This document shows positions 44,345 through 52,100 of a stretch of 64,000 bases of DNA, piece by piece (positions within the stretch are counted from its first letter, which is position 1; each line of letters starts with the position of its first letter). The notes below the pieces were generated by a model. It searched no databases. It saw only the letters and a list, made by a program, of their open reading frames with translations, and was not told the origin of the DNA. Source of the DNA: a virus; the IMG/VR virus record IMGVR_UViG_3300028840_003924, positions 62,001 through 126,000 of that record; one strand, 5' to 3'. A program made the translations under genes and the position numbers.

Positions 44345-45571
44345 ATGAAGATGTTCGAGTCCAAGGGATTTCGTGTTCTCCATATTCCCACTAACGGCCC
44401 CAGTGATATCGTCAATGCCCGCATTGTGGTCAACGTCGGAGCGGCCTATGAGCCGCCCGACTCATACGGAGCGGCCCACTTTCTGGAGCACATGTTCTAC
44501 AAGGGTACTCCCAAGTGGAATTGGAGGGATTTGAATCTCTTGACATCGAAACTCGGCAATGCCAATGCATACACGAGCCACATGCGCACGGCCTTCTACT
44601 TAAGCTTTCGCCGCAAGGATTTGGCCCTGGCCATCGAGGTCCTGACCGACATTCTCTTCAACGCCACGCTGTGTGAAGAAGAATTTACGAAAGAAAGGGA
44701 CGTGATCATCGAGGAGTTCCACGCCGGTCAGGCCGACCCACTCATCTTCTTCTTCGGTCAACTTTACACCGATACCTTCGGCGAAAACTACGGCCACCCG
44801 GTCATCGGTAACGAGGACAGCCTCAAGGCAATGACCACCGACAAGCTCCGCAACATTTGGCAATACTATAACCCCAGCAACCTGATCATTTCGGTGGCTG
44901 GGAACGTCGAAGAGGACGAAGTTAAGGATGTCCTCGAAAGGTACCTCCCTGAAAAAGAGCCAGTGGTCGCAACAGGGAATGCCCCTGAGTTCAACTGGGA
45001 GAACTACGACTTCAACCACATCTCCAAACAAGCCGTCATTGCCTTTACGGTAAGGGGCATCACCGGCAGAGAAGAGATCGAAAGGAACTTTGTTGCGGAC
45101 ATCTTCTGCAACGGCCTCGCCGGGCGACAACATTCGCTACTCTACAACCGGATGCGAGAAGAGTTGGGTCTGTGTTACCAAATCGACTCTTACCACACAG
45201 CCAACGAACTGTACGGCGTAACAATCCTCTTCTGCTTGCTCGATGAAAAAAACGTCGAACAAGCTACCGAAGAGATCAACGCTATGATCGACAAGATAGT
45301 TGAAGAGGGCTTCAGCGACGAGTTGCTCGAAACGTGCAAAGCCAACTACCTCTTCCAATTCGGTTGTCGATTGGAGACGAGTCGAGGTACCAACCAAATC
45401 GCCGACAGTTTCTTCTCGATTGGCGACTACCCGTTTGCCAAGTTGATCGATCCCGAGGAACGAAGTAGGGCGATTGACAGCCTCACCAACGACCACATCA
45501 CAGAGTATGCCAACGAGTTCTTCGGCAAGCACATCCCCAGAAAAATCCTCCGTATGACCGAACAGAAGTAA
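44345..45571 (+). CDS. M16-family zinc metalloprotease
   Basis: 408 residues from the ATG with AGGAG upstream. The inverted zinc motif HFLEH is at residues 45-49 (H45, E48, H49), and the third ligand at E124 in ERDVIIEEF, the right distance of 74 residues between. C-terminal M16_C signatures follow: SLLYNRMREELGLCYQIDS at about 261-279. Length matches single-unit bacterial M16 peptidases. Such enzymes cut short unfolded peptides in a closed chamber and usually act as homo- or hetero-dimers. Rare in phages; here it has its own promoter and overlaps the NADAR gene by 1 nt, suggesting joint expression. Substrate unknown; no signal peptide, so cytoplasmic. Confidence 0.88.
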   Translation: MKMFESKGFRVLHIPTNGPSDIVNARIVVNVGAAYEPPDSYGAAHFLEHMFYKGTPKWNWRDLNLLTSKLGNANAYTSHMRTAFYLSFRRKDLALAIEVLTDILFNATLCEEEFTKERDVIIEEFHAGQADPLIFFFGQLYTDTFGENYGHPVIGNEDSLKAMTTDKLRNIWQYYNPSNLIISVAGNVEEDEVKDVLERYLPEKEPVVATGNAPEFNWENYDFNHISKQAVIAFTVRGITGREEIERNFVADIFCNGLAGRQHSLLYNRMREELGLCYQIDSYHTANELYGVTILFCLLDEKNVEQATEEINAMIDKIVEEGFSDELLETCKANYLFQFGCRLETSRGTNQIADSFFSIGDYPFAKLIDPEERSRAIDSLTNDHITEYANEFFGKHIPRKILRMTEQK

Positions 45572-46059
45572 TGCTTCAACCAATCACCTACTTTCGTGGG
45601 AAGAACTTCTTCCTTTCCAACTCCTTCCCCATCAAGGTGAAGTATCAAGGCCGGATGTATCCCAGCGCCGAACATGCCTTTCAAGCGGTTAAGACATTCA
45701 ACGACAAGGAGCGAGCTTGGATTGCCGCAGCCACTGGGCCCGGCTTCGCAAAACAGCGAGGAAGGCAAGTAGAACTGCGCCAAGATTGGGACCATGTGAA
45801 AATCCCTTTGATGGATGCAATCGTGCGGGAGAAGTTTGCATCGTATTCGCTTCTGACGGCGATGCTCGTGGCCACGTTGGACCGAGAACTGATTCATGGG
45901 AATGTTTGCGGCGACACCTACTGGGGGGTATGTGCTGGCGAAGGAAAGAACCTGCTGGGGCGAATCCTGATGACGGTTCGCCGGGATTTGAACATGTCGG
46001 TAGGGCTCCTGATCAGAATGCAGGAAAAAGGCTTCAAAACCCGTGAAAAGTCGCAATAA
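45571..46059 (+). CDS. NADAR-family protein
   Basis: 162 residues, typical length. ITYFRGKNFFLSNSFP at about 5-20, YPSAEHAFQAVK at about 30-41 and the later GDTYWGVCAGEGKNLLGRILM (about 115-135) match NADAR/YbiA (FLSNxY, YxSxEHxxQxxK, DxxWGxGxxGxNxLGxxLM). The conserved Glu in SAEH is expected to be catalytic. Family members cleave N-glycosidic bonds of ribosyl compounds, and some remove ADP-ribose from nucleic acid, which can counter ADP-ribosylating defence toxins. The ATG overlaps the M16 stop (TAATG). Confidence 0.88.
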   Translation: MLQPITYFRGKNFFLSNSFPIKVKYQGRMYPSAEHAFQAVKTFNDKERAWIAAATGPGFAKQRGRQVELRQDWDHVKIPLMDAIVREKFASYSLLTAMLVATLDRELIHGNVCGDTYWGVCAGEGKNLLGRILMTVRRDLNMSVGLLIRMQEKGFKTREKSQ

Positions 46060-46220
46060 ACTGCTATTGGTGATTTCGGCGTTTTGGGGTATCCTTACCC
46101 TAATTGAAAAGGACCCGATATGCCCCGCTACCCACCTTAACCTTGACCATCACCTGTTTACCCCGCTCCATGAGGAGTTGGGGCTTACCCGTTTTTCCCT
46201 GTTTCAGAAAAGGTTTTCAC

Positions 46221-46700
46221 ATGAGTCAGACCCAAGAACCCCAACAGCCCGATAGGATGATCAACTCGGGCAGCGGTAAAACGATTGTGACATGCATCGT
46301 CGCTTTTGCCGCCATCCTCATCGTCGTCGCTCTGTTCCGACACTTCGGCGAGAAAGAACCGGAGGTCTCTCCGACGACGGAGACGCAGACCACGACGACC
46401 GAGGGTGAAACCACAGAAGGTACGACGGAAACTCCCACTACCGGCACGGAGACCACCACCGAGACTCCGACGACCGGCGAGACTCCAACGGAGACGACTC
46501 CAACGGAGACGACTCCAACGACTCCAACGGAGACGGAGACGACCCCGACGACTCCAACGGAGACGGAGACCACTCCGACGACGCCCACCGGGACTACGGA
46601 TACCTCGGTGCCCGCTCCTGTGATTTCACCCGCCGCAGGGACACCAGAAACTACAACTGGAGGCACGACAACTGAGCCGACCTCCCCAAGTACGCCGTAA
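46221..46700 (+). CDS. Anchored Thr/Glu/Pro-rich mucin-like protein
   Basis: 159 residues; AAAGG 7 nt upstream. Hydrophobic segment at about 19-40 (KTIVTCIVAFAAILIVVALF), then about 100 residues of low-complexity Thr/Pro/Glu repeats (TTPTETETTPTTPTETE) with a few Gly. Topology: short cytoplasmic N-terminus, long extended outer stalk. A candidate for O-glycosylation or cell-surface shielding. The upstream 161-nt gap (46060-46220) holds no convincing gene. Confidence 0.55.
   Translation: MSQTQEPQQPDRMINSGSGKTIVTCIVAFAAILIVVALFRHFGEKEPEVSPTTETQTTTTEGETTEGTTETPTTGTETTTETPTTGETPTETTPTETTPTTPTETETTPTTPTETETTPTTPTGTTDTSVPAPVISPAAGTPETTTGGTTTEPTSPSTP
46430..46590 (+). repeat. Tandem GAGAC/GACTCCAAC repeats
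   Basis: Imperfect units around GACTCCAACGGAGAC and GGAGACGGAGAC recur through this stretch and encode the TTPTETE repeats. Replication slippage is the likely source. Confidence 0.75.
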
Positions 46701-46726
46701 GTTGTCCAGTTTCACCGTCCCCAAAC

Positions 46727-46757
46727 CGCCCACCTGCCGCTTTGCGGCAGGTGGGCG
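46727..46757 (+). terminator. 14-bp hairpin before the next gene
   Basis: CGCCCACCTGCCGC, loop TTT, exact reverse complement. It follows the Thr-rich gene, so it is a terminator candidate without a U-tract; its 3' arm also carries the AGGTGG that could serve as ribosome site for the gene at 46766. Confidence 0.65.
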
Positions 46758-46765
46758 TTACTACT

Positions 46766-47014
46766 ATGAACCTAGAACAAGTTGAACGATGGTTTGATGG
46801 CGCAGGGTTCAAACTCGATAACACCCTGCTTTGGTCCTTATACAAATCACTCCTCGCTGCCTCCATCGGTCACAGGGTTGTTCACAAATTTGAGCGATGT
46901 AAAAGCGACCCAAACGTACCAGGAGGGCTTGTCCGATTGCCGCCACTCGCCGACGACGAACTACCGCCATTCGATTGGGAGTACGAACTGATCAAGATAG
47001 CGAAGAACTTGTAA
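46766..47014 (+). CDS. Small unknown protein coupled to a methyltransferase
   Basis: 82 residues; start at the second Met with AGGTGG in the hairpin arm upstream. Helical, with ELPPFDWEYELIKIA at the end. Stop overlaps the next ATG (TAATG). Function unknown. Confidence 0.5.
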   Translation: MNLEQVERWFDGAGFKLDNTLLWSLYKSLLAASIGHRVVHKFERCKSDPNVPGGLVRLPPLADDELPPFDWEYELIKIAKNL

Positions 47015-47655
47015 TGTACACAAACTTGAAGAACTCCGTACTCGTGACGGCTCTCGAAGAACTCGTGGGGACGATAGAGAGTGACGCCTGCTCGATCTTG
47101 GCGAGCGGCAAGGTAGTTGGCGAAGGTATCGACTATCACAAATCTTATGGATTTGTTCCCTTCAACGTCACGAGCTTCATAGAGACGATGGTGGCCGTAG
47201 TTAGGCACATCCGAAAGCAGGGTTGCAATCCATGGGACTTTACATTTCTGGATGCAGGTTGTGGTATCGGAACGAAGCTCATCCTTGCCGAGTCCATGGG
47301 ATTCCCCGCTATTGGTTTGGAAATCGACCAGAAGATGATCCGACGAGCGAAGAGGCAATACGGCATCCGGAGCCTCAAAGTCTCCAAGGGGAGAATATTT
47401 CGATCCGCCCGCACACCAGTCATCGTCAATCAGGACGTTTTGAAGCACCACTACGACCACTATGGCGTCATCTTCTTCTACTGCCCGTTTCGGAATGACG
47501 AGTTGGAGAGCGAGTTCGAGCAACGGGTCTACGAACAAATGTTGCCCGGTTCTTACGTCATCCCCAGAATGCACCAAAGCGAACTTCCGCAGAGCATAAA
47601 ACCCATCGACAATCGTAGTCGAGTTTACTGGAAACCAAAGAGGAGGAGATCATGA
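47014..47655 (+). CDS. SAM-dependent methyltransferase, paralogue of 63041
   Basis: 213 residues. FLDAGCGIGTKLILAESMGFPAIGLEIDQKMIRRAKR, around 82-118, holds class-I motif I (DAGCGIGTK) and the acidic loop end of motif II (GLEID). DHYGVIFFYCPF at about 150-161 is the motif IV region. The same strings occur in the protein at 63041 (DAGCGCGTKLVLA, GLEIDRKLVRRAKR, VVFFYRPF). Substrate unknown; the short chain suggests a small-molecule or protein/RNA target rather than DNA. Confidence 0.75.
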   Translation: MYTNLKNSVLVTALEELVGTIESDACSILASGKVVGEGIDYHKSYGFVPFNVTSFIETMVAVVRHIRKQGCNPWDFTFLDAGCGIGTKLILAESMGFPAIGLEIDQKMIRRAKRQYGIRSLKVSKGRIFRSARTPVIVNQDVLKHHYDHYGVIFFYCPFRNDELESEFEQRVYEQMLPGSYVIPRMHQSELPQSIKPIDNRSRVYWKPKRRRS

Positions 47656-47951
47656 ACTGGCAAGCCATCTTTACCGATCCGATGACGTATATCCTCTGGT
47701 ACGTCGTGTCCCTGTTGGTGGGCGCTCCTGTTTTCCGACACGCTTTCAAAAAAGCCAAAGTGCCGAAACACTACAGCGGCGAAAACAACTATGCCGAGAT
47801 GTACGCCAGAGTCATCACGCTCTTAGTCTTCTCGCCCGTCACCGTTCCGGCCTACCTCATTATTTATTGGTTTCTCTGGCGGTGTTTGTTCAAGCCCGGA
47901 GCAGAATACATTCTGCCTGACTACGCACGATTACCAGAGGGGGAAGAGTGA
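47652..47951 (+). CDS. Two-segment membrane protein
   Basis: 99 residues with GGAG upstream and a 4-nt overlap with the gene before. Hydrophobic segments at about 12-27 (YILWYVVSLLVGAPVF) and 52-77 (VITLLVFSPVTVPAYLIIYWFL). Function unknown. It starts the run of anchored proteins to 56987. Confidence 0.55.
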   Translation: MNWQAIFTDPMTYILWYVVSLLVGAPVFRHAFKKAKVPKHYSGENNYAEMYARVITLLVFSPVTVPAYLIIYWFLWRCLFKPGAEYILPDYARLPEGEE

Positions 47952-47953
47952 CC

Positions 47954-48352
47954 ATGGAGTTTTGCATTATAACCGCTATCGTCATTGGGCTGATCCTCTG
48001 GGCGATCTTCTCGCCAACAAAGAAGCCAGAGAAGCCAAACCCCGATGTCGGGAAGTCACCGCAGCAGTTGATCTTCGAGAGTTACCTCGACAACATCTTC
48101 GCATATCTCGACAACAAGAAGATGGTGAAGAACCCATACACCGGCGAGTACGAAGACCCCAGCGAAACCTTCATGCGGGAGATCGAAGAGGGTATCGGTG
48201 TTCCCGAACAAGGCGCTGACGACTTCAGACGATCCATGGCTGCCTTCGTTGCCATGACTGTTCAACATAAAGGGTCTGAGGCCCTCACATGGCATTCTAA
48301 CTCCGACATGGAGAAAGCCATTAACGCCTACATCGTGTTGTGTCGGCCATAA
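47954..48352 (+). CDS. Membrane-anchored PrkA-like segment
   Basis: 132 residues (a GTG 6 nt upstream is an alternative start). A hydrophobic anchor lies at about 1-20 (MEFCIITAIVIGLILWAIF). Residues 35-125 read LIFESYLDNIFAYLDNKKMV, NPYTGEYEDPSETFMREIEE, GIGVPEQGADDFRRSMAAF and end SDMEKAINAYI. This closely follows the part of PrkA-family Ser kinases after the AAA-like core (LFxxYLxNVxAY, NPxTGExxxPxExxMRxIEExIG, DFRxEI, HExLxxAIxxKLF). There is no P-loop or kinase domain, so it cannot be a kinase. It could compete with or tether host PrkA at the membrane. That role is inference. Confidence 0.65.
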   Translation: MEFCIITAIVIGLILWAIFSPTKKPEKPNPDVGKSPQQLIFESYLDNIFAYLDNKKMVKNPYTGEYEDPSETFMREIEEGIGVPEQGADDFRRSMAAFVAMTVQHKGSEALTWHSNSDMEKAINAYIVLCRP

Positions 48353-48362
48353 GGAACTTGTC

Positions 48363-49172
48363 ATGATCATTCTCAAAATCATCGTCTTCATCGTCGCCAT
48401 CGCCCTCATCGCCTGGGCCTGCGGTTTGCTCAAAAGGAAGAAGGTTTCAGCCTCCACCAGAGGAATGACCTTCCAAGAATACTTAGACAACTGTAAAACG
48501 CCACCAGAAGCGAAGGTGGAGGACGAGAAGTTTATGAAGGCCGTGAAGGGAGCGTTGGACAAGCCCCAGAAACCACTTGGTGCCAAAGAAATACAACAGC
48601 GAATCAGCGAATTGCAGAAGAAGCTTATAACCGACTACGGCTATATCCCTTGCGGTGTAGGCTCCCTCGCTCAAGATGATAAGAAGGAGGAACCCAAGGA
48701 CCCACAAGAGATCACCGAAGCCGACATCAATACTTGGGTCGAAGTGTCCTCCCCACGTATATATGAAGGAACATGGCAGCGAAGACAACTCGTAAAAATC
48801 AACGCCGGTCCAGGCGACTACCAATACAAAACGAAGCATCCATCCTATTCAAACAAGCCGGAGTATTGGGCTAATGCTCGGAAAACAAAAGAGCAAAAAC
48901 CAACCCCCAAGTGTCCTTCGTGCCGAGGGAACTCAATGCACTTTGGTTGTGACCTCTGTCACGGCTCAGGTTACCTGCCGGTCGGCCAACAGGCCATCGA
49001 CGAAAAGTTCATCGGTCACACAATCGAAGTCAAGCAGCAACACAACACCAAATGGGTGCGACGTGAGTTGGTAGAAATCCAACTAGACTCGCTCCTACCA
49101 TTCGTTTGCAAACCCAAAGAAGGACAAGGCGCACACCAGACAATCCGCTGGGGGGAAGCTCGTCCCTTATAG
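48363..49172 (+). CDS. Membrane protein with two IEVR/ARP domains and zinc knuckle
   Basis: 269 residues. Anchor at about 2-22 (IILKIIVFIVAIALIAWACGL), helical linker, then IEVR/ARP domain 1 at about 118-178 (WVEVSSP, TWQRRQLVKI, YWANARK), a DnaJ-like zinc knuckle CPSCRGNS...CDLCHGSGYLP at about 185-208, and domain 2 at about 216-269 (IGHTIEVK, KWVRRELVEI, RWGEARPL). FQEYLDN at about 40 echoes FESYLDN in the preceding protein. Same architecture as the giant protein downstream. The domain is SH3-like by pattern, not a named family I can cite. Confidence 0.65.
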   Translation: MIILKIIVFIVAIALIAWACGLLKRKKVSASTRGMTFQEYLDNCKTPPEAKVEDEKFMKAVKGALDKPQKPLGAKEIQQRISELQKKLITDYGYIPCGVGSLAQDDKKEEPKDPQEITEADINTWVEVSSPRIYEGTWQRRQLVKINAGPGDYQYKTKHPSYSNKPEYWANARKTKEQKPTPKCPSCRGNSMHFGCDLCHGSGYLPVGQQAIDEKFIGHTIEVKQQHNTKWVRRELVEIQLDSLLPFVCKPKEGQGAHQTIRWGEARPL

Positions 49173-49186
49173 AAGAGGTATGAACT

Positions 49187-52100
49187 ATGGACGCCACACA
49201 ATTCATCGCCATCGCCATCATTGCGCTCCTCGTATGGCTCCTCTACAAGAAGAGGAAGGCGAAACGGCTCGTTGCGAAAACGGACATCCCCTACCCAACC
49301 TCACCACCAGACCCCGAACTCGACCACTTGGTGGAGGAGTTCGATAAGTCATTCGAGAAGGGCATGGAATCCTGCTGTCAAATCGAAGGAATGCTCAAGG
49401 CAGCGAAAAAGAGTGGCACACCATTCGTCAAAACAGAACCGACCGTCGACGAGTCGCACATCGGAAAGATGATCGAAGTGCGTGGGACCATGAACCCACA
49501 CGACAACCAAGCAAAATGGAGATTGCGAAAGCTGTTCGAGATTGTCCCCGAGAAGGATGCCCCTTACGGGTGCGAAAACATATGTGCTTCGGGTGAAACC
49601 ATTTACTGGTGCGAAGCTCGACCCATCCAAGAAAAGAAACCCGAACCACCCCCAACGGTCGGCATAGCCAAGGATGACGAGTTCCCCATCGGCAGCCGAG
49701 TCATTGTCGATGAGCCTATCGCCGACTATCGCCGCCGTGGTAAGGTCACCGGAACAAGGGAGGGTGAACGTGCTGTTCGACTTGATGATAACGACTCCGA
49801 CCATTCCAAATTCTACCCGGTCAGTCGGCTAGAACTCGAAATGCTCCCCGAGGGAACGCCCGTCAAGATCGACAAAGGGAACAAAGAAGACGGCCCCAAA
49901 GAATCATTTTGGGCCAGCTTCGATGGGCTCACCGGGAAGGTTCGTCAAAGCAGAGAACTCGGATGTCACATCGATATGGATGGGCCTAACCCGCCACATC
50001 CCGGTGCCTATCTTAGTAGAAAACATCTTAGGGTTATCAGCAAGCCGCTGAAGTTTCCGGAAGTGTCCGTTGAAGAGTGCCTCATGGGTCATACGAGTGA
50101 TCCAGCATATCGGAAAATCAAAGTTGCGACCGAAGTCGACAGGTCCTTCATCGGCAAGATGATCGAAGTGCGAGGTATCGGAGAGAACGAAGTACGAGAA
50201 TGGCTCCAACGTAAACTGAAGCGGATTGAGGACCGAGAGCAGAACCGCTATGTTTGCGAGAACGCAGTCAATCCGAAGATCGATTCCCTATGGCACGAAG
50301 CCCGACCTCTTACGTGCGACAATGAGCCGATACTCTTAACCCACAAGGGAGACCGGGGTGAAGTGCGAGAGTGGCGTCTCCCAGGTGGTGCTTACCATCG
50401 GACAGATGGACCGGCGTTGATCCGCACCTACGACAAAGAGCAGACGTTCCAACTGGCAAGTAGAACTCCACGCAAAGATATCCGCTACGTCCGAGAAGAA
50501 GTGTGGTTCGACAATGGAAAGATGCACCGCAAAAACGCTCCTGCTCAAATTTTCTATGATGGCGATAAACGCATCGTTTACGCAGCATGGTGGGAAGGTG
50601 GAGAACAAACCCACGACAGCCTGTGTCGTAGCGACCGTGTGCGGGTTCAACAGGCCCACCGTGCCCAAAGAGAGGGAACGGTGAAGGGCATCTATGAGGA
50701 CAATTCGATCTTGGTCGAATGTACTGATGGTTCCACCGCAGGCGAATATCGACCAATCTATTCTCTCATCAACGGAAAGATCGACAATCCGTCCTACGGC
50801 TCCGTGGACGAATCGTTCATCGGTAAATGGATTGATGTCCGTGATACAAGGTCTTACGAAGGCACATGGCAACGGAGGAAACTTTTAGCTATCGACTCCG
50901 ATAGGTCCGAACACTATTATTGCCTGCATCCAAAGGGAGGCACCCTTACCACCAACTGGCCTGAAGCCCGACCGGCAAGTGAAAACAAGCCGACCGAAAA
51001 GTGTCCGCACTGTGAAACTCTCAAACGCCAAGCCGATTGTAAGCTTTGCTTCGGCGCAGCTTACTTGCCAGCAGGGCCAGGGCCTGTGCGGGAAGAGGTC
51101 AAAGAGGTTGAAGAAGTTGACGAATCCTACGTCGGCAAGATGATCGAGGTGCGGGCACTTGCAAGTAAAAACTGGGTCACGGTGGCCGACATCGGCAGGA
51201 TGATTGAAGTTCGGGATTACCCAGATCGCCCATGGCAGACAAGACAACTCGTCGACATTCGACCAGCATCCGCCTACCGTTACCAATGTAAAGATGACAA
51301 GATCGACGACGGTAAGAGGAGTTGGAGGTATGCCCGTCGAATCAAAGAGAAGGCACCACCAGGATGCTTAGGACCCAATACGTACCAGTACTACATCAAC
51401 AAGGAAGTAGAGGCTTCCGACGACGGGCAAGAATGGAAAGTGGTAGTGCTGACGCATTACCGAGAAGATTCCGACTACCCTTTCATAGCATGTAGAGATC
51501 ACACCAAATGGAGGTTCGCCCGACCAGAATGCCAGACCAAATGCCCCCAATGTGGAATTGCTATGTGCCACAGACCGGGCCATGAATGCGCCACTTGCCC
51601 CCAAATGGATCACTGTGCCAATCACGCCGAGGGTTGCACGTCGTGGGAAGTGGTCACCGAAGAACAAATCGGTAAGATGATCGAAGTGCGAGATCATCAC
51701 ACCCACGACTGGAATGAAAGGGAGTTGGTCGAAATCAACAAGGGCCAGTTCAGAGCTTACCTTTGTAAGAAGTTTGGCAACCCTCTCAGCACAGCCGAGT
51801 GGAAGTTCGCACGACTAATCAAAAAAGAGCCACCGAAGGGCCTGATTGGCAAACAACATATCGGCAAGATGATCGAGGTGCGTCAAGGTGATGGCGACGT
51901 ATGGGAACGCCGGAAGTTGCTCCGGTTCACTGATAAGGATGAATACGGACAAGGCGGCGTGCGACCCTACGTTTGCCAAGTTCCCGCCCAGAAGGTAGTG
52001 TCCCGATCAGAGCACTGTTGGATACAAGCCCGACCAATCGCAACCGGAACACCCTGTAGCCAAGCAGAGCCACCGGCCAAAAAGAAGCCCGAACACGTCT

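Noticed and set aside
46043-46255. 70-codon plus-strand frame with GTG start at 46043
   Set aside because: It overlaps the NADAR end and the Thr-rich gene start in another frame, has no good ribosome site and no similarity. The gap 46060-46220 is better read as an untranslated leader.
46430-46590. Phage origin-type iterons
   Set aside because: The tandem repeats are in frame, encode Thr/Glu/Pro and lie in a membrane-protein gene; no initiator gene is near.
46226-46666. 146-codon minus-strand frame opposite the Thr-rich gene
   Set aside because: It is a Val/Gly repeat created by the antisense of the tandem repeats; no ribosome site.
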